Source: Neckera pumila
Taxonomy: Eukaryota > Streptophyta > Bryopsida > Hypnales > Neckeraceae
Reading direction: 5' to 3'
Assembly (NCBI GenBank): GCA_963969595.1
Contig: OZ018416.1
Coordinates: 1,690,065-1,754,064, forward strand
DNA length: 64,000 bases
Shown: in pieces, positions 1 through 12,928 of the stretch
Position numbering within the stretch: position 1 is the stretch's first letter
Layout: each line of letters opens with the position of its first letter
The notes under the pieces: generated by a model
The model's database searches: none
What the model saw: only the letters and a program-made list of their open reading frames with translations
What the model was told of the DNA's origin: nothing
Program-made: the position numbers and the translations under genes

Positions 1-630
1 TTTCTAAAGCATTCTAAATAGCATATGTATGAAAATCCAAACATAGAAAAATTTAGCTCTAAAAATTATACATACTCAAAGAGTGAAGGAAAAAGCAAAA
101 AAATAGATACTTTGGAACTTTATTTTTAAAAATTAGTAAGAAAATCACCAAAAGTTATTAAAACAATCCGTTTTTCTTGTTTGAAGATGCAAATTGTATT
201 CTTTGCATGCATAAAAATTCAAAAATATATTTTGAAGTTTTCAATACCCACAAAAAGAAGAATCTACACTTAGAAGGATGCTTTATGGACCCCCCACATT
301 ACAAGATATGGAAGTTAGAAATTGATTGCGACTACATTTAATTTTGGAGGTTGCATGAGAAAAAAACTGATATGTACGTTCAAATGAATTTCAAAGTCCT
401 CCTAATTTATTGGTGACTTTCTACATCCTATAATTTTTATTCTATTCCTCTAATTTTTGAATTTACTAAAAAAAATGGAATTTGCAAGGGTTTCAATTAT
501 AGTATGTCAAGACTAAAATTGGCATATGATCCTTATCAAACGTTTAATTATTTTTAAGAAATATTTTTGGTGGATGCTAAAAATTAAGTTATTTTATTAG
601 ATTTTTTAATATTAAAACTTTTATTATGAT
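1..630. other. AT-rich stretch without a gene
   Basis: I see no open frame of useful length, no RNA gene and no clear repeat boundary here. The sequence is AT-rich with many short A and T runs, like the rest of the intergenic DNA in the window. Confidence 0.5.
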
Positions 631-634
631 TTAA

Positions 635-1555
635 CCCCTAAAGTCCCAAGGCATTTTTCTGTCAAAAACAACTCAAAACTGCCAGTTCTATTGCATTCAT
701 ATAAAAAAAGAAAAAAAAGTAATATTTTTTAGAATCTAGCCGTAGGATCTTGTACTTAACTTATCTTAGATCGTGTGGTAAAAATTTCATACAATTTGAC
801 CGTACAGATTAGAAGATATTGGCATTCAAAGTTGGAAAATTTTGATTTTTTGAACACTAACTTGTAACTTCAGATGACTTTAACCGCCATTTGTAAAAAA
901 CTTTGCACTATAGACTTTGAATTTATTTTTTTCTATGTTGAATAATTGAGTTGAGAATCTAGGAAACAATTCCAAAAAAATACACTTGATTTTCATTCTT
1001 TAAAAAATTGTTAAGTAGAAGTAGGTCCAAGATTGAAAGAAAAACTAAATCGTCAATAGCTCTAAGATGGGATTAAAACACTATAATCCCAATGGTGAGA
1101 TTGTTTTTGCAAGCAAACTTAGCCTTGTCAAACAAGTTTTTTTGAAAATTGTGAAAATTGCATTCAGAAATGAATCCTACAAGTTATTTTTTCAAAAAGA
1201 TGCTCTGATTGTCCAAAAAATAAGATTGTCCATAACTTTCACATAATGAATCCAAATGTAATGAATCAAAGCTTCCCATATAGATAAAAATACAATCTAT
1301 GAGAAGATAGTTTTAAGAAAATTTTAAAATTGTTTTGTATGAGAAGATTTCTACCCGCTGCACCAAAAAAAAGGACCTTTTCATGCCATAACTTTTGCTC
1401 TCGGGCTCCGATTGATATAAAAATTATATTCCCATAAAGCTAATGTGTTTTTCTATCTTTTCAAAAAGTTTCAAAAAATAATGATGAATATTGAAGCCGT
1501 AGTAGCCTGCCCGAAATCCATTTTGTCCCCCGAGGAGACAATGGGACTTTAGGGG
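635..1555. mobile_element. TTAA-flanked piggyBac-like non-autonomous element, type I
   Basis: The element starts CCCCTAAAGTCCCAAGGC and ends GGGACTTTAGGGG, with TTAA immediately outside on both sides (631-634 and 1556-1559). TTAA target sites and termini beginning with C runs are the hallmark of piggyBac transposons. It is about 921 bp and has no coding capacity. A close relative of almost the same length lies at 53243-54162, and fragments occur at 3888, 26926 and 44854. Internal landmarks shared by these copies include a segment reading roughly 'caatggtgagattg' and a run near the right end ending 'gacaatggg'. Confidence 0.85.
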
Positions 1556-1580
1556 TTAAAATAATTCAATAATTTTGGCA

Positions 1581-1947
1581 TCCATACCTTAAGATTGGCT
1601 GTTTGTTTGTTTTGTTTTGTTTTGAGATCTCTCGGACCGTGCGTCCCCCGGTTGCGTGCTTGGTACCGTCAGAAAGCTCTTGGCGAGGAGGGGCGCACGG
1701 GCTTGGTTTCATGGCATTTGGAGCTACGTTGCGGAAGTTGTTGAATTTCAAAGTATTTATGGATCCAAAAATTAGAAAATTAGTTTTTTTTTGAGTTTGG
1801 CCACTTTTTTGGTACCGTCGGAAAGCTCTTGGCAAGGAGGGGTGGACAGGCTTTGTTTTGTGGCGTTTGGAATGACGGTGTGAATGATATTGAATATCAA
1901 AGTTTTTACTATGATTTTGGCTGTGGCAATGGTACAGGGCACACTAG
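1581..1947 (+). mobile_element. Helitron-like non-autonomous element
   Basis: The element begins TCCATACCTTAAG after a host A at 1580 and ends CTAG before a host T at 1948. That is the A|TC...CTRR|T arrangement of Helitrons. Just before CTAG is a degenerate short hairpin (CTGTG ... ACAG). The second copy on the minus strand at 41077-41429 has the same A|TC start, the same (GTTTT)n tract and GC-rich core (GGTACCGTC...GAAAGCTCT), and the same CTAG|T end. Within this copy the GGTACCGTCxGAAAGCTCTTGGC core occurs twice (near 1661 and 1811), so it carries an internal duplication. There is no coding sequence. Confidence 0.6.
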
Positions 1948-1948
1948 T

Positions 1949-3883
1949 CTATTTTTAAAAATATATTTATAATCAACCTTTCCTTTAAATAAAATAGTCT
2001 AGAGTAGTAGAATGTGCTCAATTGAATACTAGATATTCTTACATATAAAAGGCTTTAGAAAATTAGAGTTGAACTTAAGGATATATTTATTAATTTTTAG
2101 ATCTTACCTTTTTTATTTACTTAAAAACACAATTTTTTGTTCATATTTATAAATATTGATATTTATTCAAAAATGTAAAAGTTTATATAAGATAAGCCAT
2201 CTTGTTTGTGCTATGATTAATTCGCTTGAAGTCTATTTGTACAACTATGTATTAGTAGGCTATAGGTCAAATTTTGAAATGTGCACTAGTAGAATACAGG
2301 AGGGCAAATAGGTCAAAAATAAATTGTAGTACAAATAGGATTTAAATTCTAACCATAGAATGAGGAAGTATGTTTGAATGTATTGTAGTATATTATACCC
2401 TAACTGTCTAACTGTCTAACTGACCATATATGGTCAATTTAAAATTCAAATTTGTTTTTGTGTAGGCTATTAAATTCTTTTTTATTTTAAAAAATTTTAC
2501 AAGTAGTTTTGGAAGCTTTTATTTTTCACTAACATTTTATTTTTGAGAGGTGATCAAAGGCATTTATATATCCATTAGTAGAAGTGTAAAGCTTGTGAAT
2601 TTTACTTGATTTCCTAGATTTGAGCAAAGCTTAACAATTTCACTTGATTTGAGATCTAAATAAAATTTGTACTTATCCATTTGCTTTGAAAATAGTCCCA
2701 ACAAAAAGAGTTAAAGTGTTTTCATGATTTTCACCATTAAAAATTTAACATTCAAGTGTTGACTTGGAGTTAATTGCAATTTATATTTATAAAAAAATTG
2801 CATTTTAATAATTGCAAGGTGGATTGTAATGAGTTTGATAGCTCTTCATTTAAATGTAAAGTTTTGGAAATGCATTATCGTATGCTAATACAATTTTTAG
2901 TTGTTCTTGTCACCTCCAATCCCCAAAACTCTTAAATGCAAATTTTTCAAACATAGTGGGTATAGGCAATATACTAAAAACAGGATACATACATTTTTCT
3001 CACATTAAACAAATTTGGACCTCTACAAGGTTGATTTTCGCTAGCCAGATGTCCAAATACAACAAAAAGTGAAAATTAAAAGAATATAAAAAAATATGAA
3101 AATCATAGACCATGTAATTACTTTAGATGCCACGTTAGATTGTGGCTTTTTATTTTAATTTTTAATTTTTTTCAAAAAAAAACATTTTTATTTGTACAGC
3201 TAAGTGAATGTCTCAGCCTTCTAGACATTCCAAATTTTCTCTAATGCAACACCTAAGCAATTTCAAACTCAAAACTGGTATACGCAATAATAAGTAAGCT
3301 CTTAAAACATTTTTATGATTAAATTTTGAAAAAATCACAATTTGCTTCATTGAAGATAGATATAAGCCCTTGTTTTTTTGATAGGAAAAACACACTTTGA
3401 AAGGCTTAGGCACTTAAAGATCAATTTTGTTTGACATCCAATAATGCACTTTACAATAAGTTTTGTACATTACATACTATTGCAATTGGAATATTTGTAT
3501 AGTATCAGGTGTGACTTCTCATTTTCTCTATTAAATAGAGATTGAGATATCTTTTTATAGTGAAGTGATTTTGAATGCAAAATTAGAATTAGGCGTTCTA
3601 ACGTGTTTTACCAACACATTGCATGTTTACACTTAATATTTCATTAATAGTTTATTTGAATTTTAAAGTTATATGAACATAATTTGAAAGTAACTAGATT
3701 TTTATATGTGCATGAAGCACTACATACTAATCACAAAATCAAAAAGTCATTCCTAATAGCTAAACATCAAGTTTATAATCTCTATAAAATGACACATCTA
3801 AATTCTATTGTATTTGCTGCGAATATGAAATAGTTTATACATTCTCAAAAATTAGTACATTATTAGAATATCTCTTCTATATA
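1949..3883. other. AT-rich intergenic DNA
   Basis: No gene, RNA gene or clear element end is visible. The longest open frames are under 70 codons with biased, AT-driven composition, and I regard them as chance. Confidence 0.5.
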
Positions 3884-3887
3884 TTAA

Positions 3888-5395
3888 CCCCTAAAGGCCC
3901 AAGGCCTTTTTCTTTTTGCCCCAAAACACCCAAAACTGCCATTTTTATAGCAAAGAGTAAAAAAAATTAAAGAATATTTTTTTTGCACATCTAATTGTAG
4001 GATCTTACACCTAACTAGTATGAAAATGTGTGGAAAAAATTTCAAAATTTTTGACCTCACAAATTGCAAGATAGCTGTGCTTAACCCCTAAAGGACCAAA
4101 CGCCATTGTTTGGCAACATAAAAATTTGGGCAGCTCACTACAAATGAAAATTTTATTTTTTTTCTTTAAAAAATTTCAAACAATGTTGCTCGAGGAGTAG
4201 CTTTAAGGTCCAAAAATTTTCAAAACTTTTGACTACAAGGTTAAAAAGTTATTGGATGATATGTCATTTTCAACGATTGGCGGGCATCTCAAAAAAATTC
4301 TGAAAAATCACTTTTAACAAAAAGAAAAATTTGAAATTTGCTTCTTTAGATTTATATATATGCATAAAGCATTGAATAATTCCATTTTGATTTATGAGAT
4401 GAAAATTATGATGTGTTCTAGTTTGTGGGCAGTTATGGATTCCCTACTCTAAAGTAAACTTAGAAGTCCTTTATTTAATTCCATTTTTAATATCTTTTGA
4501 AAAAAATAAAAGCATAGGATGTATATTGTTTACTGCAACATTACAACCATTGGGATTGACATTTTTTTATTCCATAATTAAATTCTTAACAATTTCTTGT
4601 TTTAAATCATTCTCTATTTCTTTCTATAACCTATTTTTTTCCTATATGTTGTACAATTCCAAATGATTTGAATTTTTTCAAGCATATAGCCAACTTGCTT
4701 TGAAGAATGAATTCCAGGAGTAACCACAATTTTAGACATCTTTTTATTTAAATGGGACCTTATGAAGTGCAGCTGCCCGGGTTTCCGCAGGGCCAAAAAA
4801 AAGGATTTTTGTCAATTCAAATGCTATTATCTTGCAATCTACACGGTGGAAAATTCTAAATTTTTTTCTATGTATTCTCAAAAAAAGTTTACTGCAAGAT
4901 CCTACGGTTTCATGTGTCCAAAGATGTTTTTTTTCTTCTGAAATTTGATACTTTTACTAGAATTGGCAGTTTTGGAGTGCTTTTGATGAAAACATAGTCT
5001 CCGACCTTTAGGGGTTAAAGTGAAAAAAACAATTTTTTCAGCACATTGTGGGCCTGGATTTTTTGACATTGAACATTTTTAACTTTAAATGTTTGCACTA
5101 CAAAGTTTTGAGCTTTAAATATTTATAGTGAAAAATTGAGTTGAAAATCTAGCCAAAAAAAAAACCCTCAAAAAAACTTAATTTTTCATTATTAAAAAAA
5201 TTGTAAAGTAGAAGTAGGTACAAGATAGAAGGAAAATCTAAAATATTAAAATCTTTTATATGGAATTAAAAAACACTAATCCCAATGGTGAGATTGTTTT
5301 ATCAAGAAAACTAAACCTTGTGGAACTTCTTTTTTTGAAAAGTTGTAAAACTTGCATTAAAAAATGAATCCTATAAGTTTCAAAATTTACCTTCG
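3888..5395. mobile_element. TTAA element type I, split by a nested element and lacking its right end
   Basis: The left end (TTAA at 3884-3887, then CCCCTAAAGGCCCAAGGC) matches the left end of the 635-1555 element. The match runs to about 4080, stops at a nested insertion (4085-5014), and resumes after 5018 with the same internal order, including 'aatcccaatggtgagattg' near 5279. It ends abruptly near 5390 after 'atgaatcctataag', where the other copies continue to their right terminus. So the element was first interrupted by a later insertion and is also truncated. Confidence 0.75.
4085..5014. mobile_element. TTAA element type II nested inside type I
   Basis: This 930-bp element starts CCCCTAAAGGACCAAACGCC and ends GACCTTTAGGGG, with TTAA at 4081-4084 and 5015-5018. 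Removing it together with one TTAA rejoins the two halves of the surrounding type I element in register, so it inserted precisely. The same type II sequence recurs at 50505-51884 and 52253-53192. Markers are 'ggcagctcactac' near the left end and 'caagatcctacggtt' towards the right end. It does not code for protein. Confidence 0.85.
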
Positions 5396-7343
5396 CCAAA
5401 TAGAGACCAAGTGTGATTTTCACATTCACCGCAAGGTAGCTACTGGAAAATGCAAATTACATCTTCTGTTTTTGTCAATATCATCAGAGGCCATCGGTAC
5501 ATAACAAGAACACACTTCCATTCGAAGCCATTGATAATCACAAACAATAAAAAGGCCCAAGTTCATTCACACAAAAGGAACTGAAGGGTGGTCCATCAAT
5601 CATGCCGAGATGACTGTTGATGCAGAAGGAAACATTCAAGGAGACACTAAATTCTCCATGTTTCTTAGAATTTGCATTGTCTCATTGACTTTGTTTCCCT
5701 TTCTATTGCTTCATCCGGTGAGTTGTAGGAAGTAAGCAATTATTGTGACTATAGGCGCTTATTTATCCCCCCTTGGTAAACAATCGTATACAACCAGGTT
5801 CTAGTTTTAAATGCAAAATCCTATCCTAAGTGGGTGCCTAACGTCGGTCCATTGTGCCTCCAAGCAAGGGATATTTTCTAACCGCTAAACATCCAAACTT
5901 CTTGCAAAAAGTGTCCTCACTATTTGAGCCGCAAGGGTCTTGGATCTTTCTAAGCTATAGTCTGATTTAGTAATTTTAATGCAGAAGATTTCACGCCATT
6001 TCCAGAGACTTAAAGTTCATTGGAATCAGACGCTCCTAACAAAAGTTGTATATGGATGAAGTTTGACCTTTACTTGGTTCATCAAACTTCATCCATGGTT
6101 TCCTATTGATTCCCACTTTTAATTTCACTCAATATTTTTACCCAAGTCTTGAATTGGGTTGTCCTAGCTATTTCCAACCCTAAATTTTCACTGGATCAAG
6201 TTACCCTAATTTACCCGATTATCTCTTAATTTATCCCATCGGTAAGAATTCCTCAAATTTTATTGGTCTTAATTGATTTTACGCTTCAAGTTTACTTTAT
6301 CCTTACTAGTTTACTATTTTACTTCTAGATTCACTTTTATCAGCCTAAGTTATTGATGGATGAAAGTTGATCGATAATTGATGTTTAAAACTTCATCTAC
6401 TAATTGTTGTTGACCTAAATTCATAAGCTGACTTTTATTTTCACTTTTCCCTTCTGAATTAATCCTACTTCTTAGATTTTTAGATTTTTATCCTTTTGGA
6501 TGATTTTGGGGTAAGTTCATCTGATTCTTAGATCAAACTTCATCCGCTTGTAACTTTCTCGTTTTAACTCAGAATTGGACGTACTTTATCTTTTCGGAAA
6601 CCCCTAGACCTCTAGTTTCTATTTCTAAACAAAAATCTGACCTGAATTTTAGTCTAAGATACTCTAGCTCTCGGCCCTCTTCTAATTATGTTAATTAGGA
6701 GAAATTAGACAAGGAAAAGTGGGATTTTAGCGGCCCACCTCGTATTGTAGGTCGTCAATGAGGTTGTCGAGGTTCCCCCCTTCTGCCATTTTTTCCCTCT
6801 TAACACGTGTGCAAATGTGTGGGTGTTTCTTGGATTAGGGAAGATTTGGGTAAAAGTAGATTTCGCGTTGCTTCCTTTTTCTTTTTCTTTTTTGTCCTTC
6901 TTCTTTTTCTACTATTCTCTTACACCGGCCACAATTTTTTGTTCCTAACTCTCTTAAACCATGACTTTTGCTCCAAACTCTCTTACACCTTGACGGTACG
7001 TTTTTCTTATTCTTACACTTCCACTTCCAATGGCCCCAAATGGTTGGGGGAATTTTTCCTAATCTATTCACTATTGATCTTCTTTCCTACTTCATCTTCT
7101 TCCTTTGGTGTTCTTTCCAAGTTCCTTATTTTTGTGGTTGTAGAGAGCTTGTGTGACTAGTGTGTGGAATGATTGTGTGAACTTTGCAGGTTGATTCTTA
7201 CTTCAACACAAGTTTTCTTCCTCAATCCAATTTTCTCCTTTCTTTTGGAATTCTACTTGTACTGTCCTCTATCTTCAACTAAACTTCTATAATTTCCTAC
7301 TTCTACTTCTACCACTACTTTTATAATTTCCTACTTCTACATG
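5396..7343. other. Intergenic DNA, no gene recognised
   Basis: Pyrimidine-rich patches near 6870-7320 give open frames of up to 117 codons, but these are phenylalanine, leucine and serine runs from T/C-rich DNA with no recognisable domain. The phrase 'aacttcatc' and its relatives recur several times between 6050 and 6540, which suggests an old degenerate repeat, perhaps part of a retroelement. I could not find long terminal repeats or coding motifs for one. Confidence 0.4.
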
Positions 7344-7515
7344 CACTAGTAGAAAATTTAGATTTTCTGTTGATTTGGTCGCGTTGATCGGGGTCATTTT
7401 TTTGTTGATTTGAACAATATTCTGTTGAAATCAACAGAATATTGTTCAAATCAACAAAAAAATGACCCCGATCAACGCGACCAAATCAACAGAAAATCTA
7501 AATTTTCTACTAGTG
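7344..7515. mobile_element. Perfect palindromic CACTA-type foldback MITE
   Basis: Two 85-bp arms (7344-7428 and 7431-7515) are exact reverse complements, separated by only two bases (AA). The outer end reads CACTAGTAGAAAA, which matches the terminal signature of plant CACTA (CMC/EnSpm) transposons. The flanks are ATG on both sides (7341-7343 and 7516-7518), the 3-bp target duplication expected for that superfamily. With no mismatch over 85 pairs, the element is either very young or recently repaired. It carries no coding sequence and would fold into a long hairpin if transcribed. Confidence 0.92.
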
Positions 7516-7576
7516 ATGCTAGTTCCTAGTCTAACTATCCTAATTTTTGGTTTAGTTTTCCCTTCCCTAATTAGTT

Positions 7577-7600
7577 TTTTTTTTTTTTTTTTTTTTTTCC
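7577..7600. repeat. Poly-T tract
   Basis: A run of 24 T residues lies a short way beyond the CACTA foldback. It is prone to length error, and the open frames across it are not credible. Confidence 0.8.
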
Positions 7601-7626
7601 TAGGAGTGATTAAAAAGGAACCAAAC

Positions 7627-7800
7627 ACTATTAGAAAAATTGTGTCCAAATCAACAAAGTGGAATCAAAAGTGTTGATTTTTTTTGTTAATTAGAACACG
7701 TTGACTTGGACAATGCTTAACCAAAAGTGTTGATTTGGGTGTCCATATTGACACTTTTATGTTGATTTTTAACAAAAAAGTGTTAATGGGGTTGTTGTGC
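7627..7800. mobile_element. Possible CACTA element end with subterminal repeats
   Basis: The sequence CACTATTAGAAAAA resembles the CACTA terminus seen at 7344. It is followed by several spaced copies of a motif close to AAGTGTTGATTT, near 7668, 7721 and 7761. Multiple subterminal motif copies just inside a CACTA end are typical of that superfamily. The shared GTTGATTT word also links it to the arms of the foldback at 7344-7515. I did not find the opposite end, so this may be a fragment. Confidence 0.4.
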
Positions 7801-10800
7801 AAAACAACTTCACAGTGTTCACTATGAAGTTTGGAGGCTAAACTTTGAAGGTTTTCAAGCTTATCTTGGAAACTAAACTTTAGAAAAAACCAACTGAGGG
7901 GTTCAAAGCTTCGCCATTGAGTTGGATTTAACACCAACTCTAAGATTCCTTCAACCCAGAGGTCCAAAGCTTTGCCGTATGGTGGGGCTTTTAACATCCA
8001 CTCTAGGCCAAAAAAAAATTAGGAGTCAAAACTCCGCCATCTAAGAGGAGGGGGCCATATAACAAGGGGCAATTTCAAAGAGGGAAAGTTTCAAAACTTA
8101 AGAAAAGACAACCCGGAGGGGGTTCAAAGCTCTGCCGTCCCCGGGGAAGAAACACACATGTAAGGCACTTTTAGAAGATGACAAAAGACCCCTACTCGGG
8201 GGAACATGACTGCAAAAGTTAGTACAACGACACGTGGATTAGTATAAGACACTTAAACACTAAAATCCCCCTAGAGCGGCATCGCCAAGGTACGGTGGAG
8301 GGTGGCTTTAGGATTAATACAATATTCCAAAGAGCTATCAAGTACAAGTTAGTATCTCAATCCAAACCCTTTAATTCACAAGTTAGTGACCAAAAAGACT
8401 CCAACCAAAGCCAAATGACTCACAAAAACTTCGCACACACAAGATAGAAGGACCCACAAAAACTCAAAATTAAACAACAACAGAGTACAAAGTATTCAAA
8501 AACACCATGGAAGTTCCTTTGGCAAAAATGCCAAAAAACCCAACATAAGTTGGACCTACGGGCCCAAAACAAGAGTGGGGGTGGTATGAGAGGAAAATGG
8601 GCACCCTTTTATAGGTTTTCCAAGGTGTCCATCTCCCTCAAGTAACCTTTGTAACCTTATCAATTTAGATTTTCATCCTTATCTTTAAGATTTTTACGGC
8701 ATTTGGATTTTACGCTGGTCCAACATTGTATCTTTTGGAGTTTGTCTCACAACTTCAAACGGATTGCGCCAATGGCTTCAGAAGGCTATTTTTAATCCTA
8801 TAGTCCTCCTAATCCCTATTCCAACATCTAAAACCTCTTCTAGGTTAATGCTAACTTAAGCCAATAAAAGGGTAAAAATCTAGATTTTGGAGTTGGTCTT
8901 TTCTCACTAAAGTAACTAGCTAGGGTTGTTAGGAATGTCTGAGGAAGTATGGAAAGATCCCTTGTTGACTTGATTTCGACTTCGTACGCTCCCGAGACGC
9001 CGGTCAACTTCATGCAAATTTCGCCTTGTGGTTAATTTGGAGGAATGTTGCTGATTGGGCCACCTCCCGCTATTGAAATGCCATGAAACTTGTTGGAGCG
9101 CATTATTAACATAAAAGAATCTATCTTGATTTTTAGTGAGATTTTACCGCAACTTGGGGGATTTCCAAAAATTCCATGTTGTCGATTTAAGCGGTTGACC
9201 GTCCGGAAAGGATATTTCCCTAAGTCAAAAAATTCCAAAACTTCTCGGGGAACCTCTCATGAAGTTTTCCAAAAGATGTGCAAGTTCATAATTCTTCACC
9301 CCGCACACGCTGGTTAAGATGGAAACTCTACCTCTTTTGAAGTAACCGGTAGTCAGGGAATCTTTCACATGCGAGGGAATCTTGGCAAATGGATTTCGCT
9401 TTTGACCTTGTGGCATATTTCCGAACGAAGAGTACAATTCGGTGGCCGTAGATTCCTCCGCTAACCCGCTTGAGAAAGTAACTCCTGCGGACTAACGTTT
9501 AAGGTTTCTACAATTTCAATGGTGGGATGGAAAATTGGAAATTCTCCGAAGGAATCTATCCAAGGACTTATCTAGACTTCCCTCGGACCACTTTTAATCA
9601 GATAGAGTCACATGCACGGCATTTTAAGCTATTTTGGGTAAAATCCCTCAAACCTTTGTATTCCTGCTACCTCCTGGTTTCTAACCTATTTACAAGCAAG
9701 ATTTAGAGATCTTTTAGGGAAAAAATCCTATTATTGACCAAATGCTACATGGGTATGTAACAACCCTAATTTGGTCCTTCACTCTTTTTTGGTCTTTTTG
9801 TATATTTTTATAGCTTAAATTGCACAGTTACAAAAAAACTATGAGCCCCAAGTGATGAATTGGGAGCTCACATATGGCGGCCATCTGTGATATGATTTTG
9901 CAAAAACCATAGGAATCTAGACTTCTTTTGGTACGACCTATTTAGACACATGGTCAAAGTCTTTAAGGATACTGACATCCTGTTTTTTGACCAGGTTAGG
10001 TTCTGATTTTGACTATGTAATTGACCTAAAACCAACATCATCAAAATAGCTTACTGATGTTGTAGCTGGTGTCGTGCCATTACGTGATTTGCGTGCCAAT
10101 TGCAGCTCCGCACCCATATGTGTGTACTATATGTGATTGATTCTCCCGCCGTGTATTGTCATGTGATGCCCTTTGTCATGCACCATCATGTCCGACGTTT
10201 TCATGAATAAAAAATAGACAAGGGGAATTTGATTCATTTTCTATTTTATCTAGTTGATAATTTTCTTGTGATGTCCCTTTCGCCTCAATTGGAATTGATT
10301 TGGAACTATAGATAAAAAATAAGATGAAATCCATCCTTCCGCCCTCAACGGAGTGAGTTTGAAACTAAAAGGAGGAGATAGCATTTAGATAGAACCCCTA
10401 TCCTTCTTCGATACAACAAATAGGGACCTATAGCCAAAAAGTCTTTCAAAACCGCCTTCCTCCCTCAATGGAGTGAATTTGGACTAAAAAGATTTTGAAA
10501 GGAGAAAAGACAATAAAAACAAAACAAATTACAAAGCAGAAAAGAAAGACAAGTGGACTGAGGCTACAATGCAAGGGGCTCACGTAGAAAAGTGTCTACA
10601 GTCGAGGAAGGACAAGCTGCATTTCTTGCCATGTGTCACTAGCCCAGGAGGTAGGTGGCCGACGACGGCCCAAAGTTTGAACCCTTATCGCTGGCATCAG
10701 AGATCAATGGATGCAACTATGTAGGCTACCGAGCTGCCCTGACTGAAGACGTTTGTCATACCAATGTTGGCGGTATAAATACCGGTGTCTTCCTCCTCTA

Positions 10801-12924
10801 ATAAGCTGTGGGGACTTTTTTTCTTTTTCTTTTTAGATTTAATATTCTTGGTATGAATCCTTGAATTCAATAACCTACTGCTGCAATATACATAGGTTGA
10901 CACTTTTGCTACTTAGAAACAAATAGACTTCCTATTTACAGATATTTGTGAACGTGAATGATATTGAATAAATGGAAACCTTTATTCTGAAACTAGAACA
11001 TAAGCTGCCTGGCACCATACTATTAGTTACCTGCTCAATGACAGGATACAAACAGTTGGAAGAAGCCACTCGCAGACACAGTTCTTTGATGAACCCTGGG
11101 GTTTGTATCAAAGCATAATTAGCAATATTAAAAGGAAAAATATAACGATCATATTGGAACATGTGCCTTAATTAAGAAAGTTAGCACAGTGCTGGGAGTA
11201 ATCCAAATGGTCCCTTTGAGTGTGCTTTGACCCCTTATTTCTCTTCTATCCAAACCTAAAATACTACAATTGAATGGAAGGCCATGGCTGACTACATCCA
11301 AACCCCGCTGCAAAAGAAGGCCACAATTCTAAACTTTGACAACAATGATCACCAAGAACCGAAAGTACATGACATGTTGAGGTTATATACAAAGAGTCAA
11401 TCTTTAGTACGAAGGAGTATATGGTTACATATATACAAGGTGATAAATCTTCTACTTTTACATAGTGTGGCTATACTGATTGAAAATTTTGCAGCCCCTG
11501 TTCCAGAGTCATAGGTTCTTGTTCCTTTCTTGTTGTTTGTAATGTCACTGCTACTCTGTGTGACTGCTAGTCTATGTGTACAATTTATGTGCATTTGTCA
11601 AGGATAGCCCAACGCTGTAGCAGGTAAGACTGATTTCTTCTCATTGACATCAATGGAAAAGTACTCAAAACTTGCATGACTCTATTTGCACTGGACACAC
11701 TTCTTGGAACCATGTCTCGCAAATTTTTTTTCTCATATTGTTGGTAGATCGGTATGTTGTTTAAATGTGGAAAATCCGCAAGTTCCACTAACTTGCTGTC
11801 TAATGTGTCAATGCTCGCATAGTGGTCTTCATAATGAAGCAGAACGAAAACTTCACTACCACATCCACAAATTCAACATTGCACAACTAGAAACTGATAT
11901 ATTTAAAGTAAAAAAAACAAGCACCTTGATGTTTGGTGCAATGGAGCAAGAATGCACAGCAACATGTGAGATAACAAGGTCCAACAACACAAGGGTGACA
12001 TTTGCATATATCCCATGTCGCTCCCAGGTTCTCTACTGCTCCTCTTTATTTGTCTGAACAGTCCAACTAAACCACAGCATTAGATAGGAAAATGTGACCA
12101 CACTTGCTAATAGAGCAAATGAAATAGTACTTCTCCATTCTTGCTGAAGATTTCAAAGATGTCGTGTACGCGCTTTTGAAGCGAAGTACTTCAATCAAAG
12201 TAAGAAAAGCCTGAGCTACGCATGGAGTGGCGACTATAAATTCACTTTTGGACTCTTTGACAGTTCACACTAAGAAAAGCAGATCGAGAGGATCGGAGGG
12301 CAAACAGAAATTTAGGAAGCAGTAACTTACTCTAATTCAGCTATCCAAACCCCTGATGAAGGTGACAGTGCCTTATCAAGTAAGGCCAACTACTACAATT
12401 GAATGAGAGCAATTCAGTATTGAAAAGCAATACCTCCATCCTATTGAACCCTAGAGAAGCCAAAGCAGAGAACAACAGGAAACAATTACCAAATTGCATG
12501 CTTCACAATTCATTTCCAGCTAGTGCTCAATCGTAAAAAATAGTACGGGAACTGCCCACTCCGAAAAACCTACATTACGATACGTTGTTCATCATCTGCA
12601 TCCCTTTTGAAAATGCAGAATTGAGCGACATGGAAATGGAGCGAGAAGAGAAAGACCGACCATGATGAGAGCCAGGCGGGGAGGGCTATACAAAACAAGC
12701 AGGAAGGATGTCCACCTCGTCGCCGTCGAACCATGAATGCGGCTGCCGGTTGTGAACAATACTTGTGGTGCTGCAGACACGCAAATTTCCCTCTACAATG
12801 CAAAGACAAATTTCCCACACAATATGAAATGCTTCTAAAAAATTGCCACCCTATGTTGCCCTTATAGAAATTGCAAGCAGGGCAGCATGGGGCCTAACAT
12901 TGTCTTTGTAGAATCTAGACTCCC
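7801..12924. other. Long intergenic stretch, no gene supported
   Basis: Near 7900-8150 a phrase like 'ttcaaagctctgccgt' recurs with variations about four times, suggesting a decayed repeat. Between 10315 and 10490 an imperfect repeat containing 'ccctcaacggagtgagttt' and 'ccctcaatggagtgaattt' is present. The open frames around 11284-12057 and 12570-12818 have no recognisable domain and no splice or codon signal that persuades me they are genes. Confidence 0.4.
10260..10500. repeat. Imperfect tandem-like repeat
   Basis: Two or three degenerate copies of a unit of roughly 110-180 bp can be followed by the phrase CCCTCAAYGGAGTGARTTTG, then a short purine-rich segment with 'actaaaa'. The copies differ in length and sequence, so this is an old duplication rather than a clean tandem array. 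Confidence 0.4.
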
Positions 12925-12928
12925 TTAA

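Noticed and set aside
6807..7160. 117-codon open frame on the plus strand
   Set aside because: It consists of Phe/Leu/Ser runs from a pyrimidine-rich tract, with no domain, and overlaps open frames on other strands.
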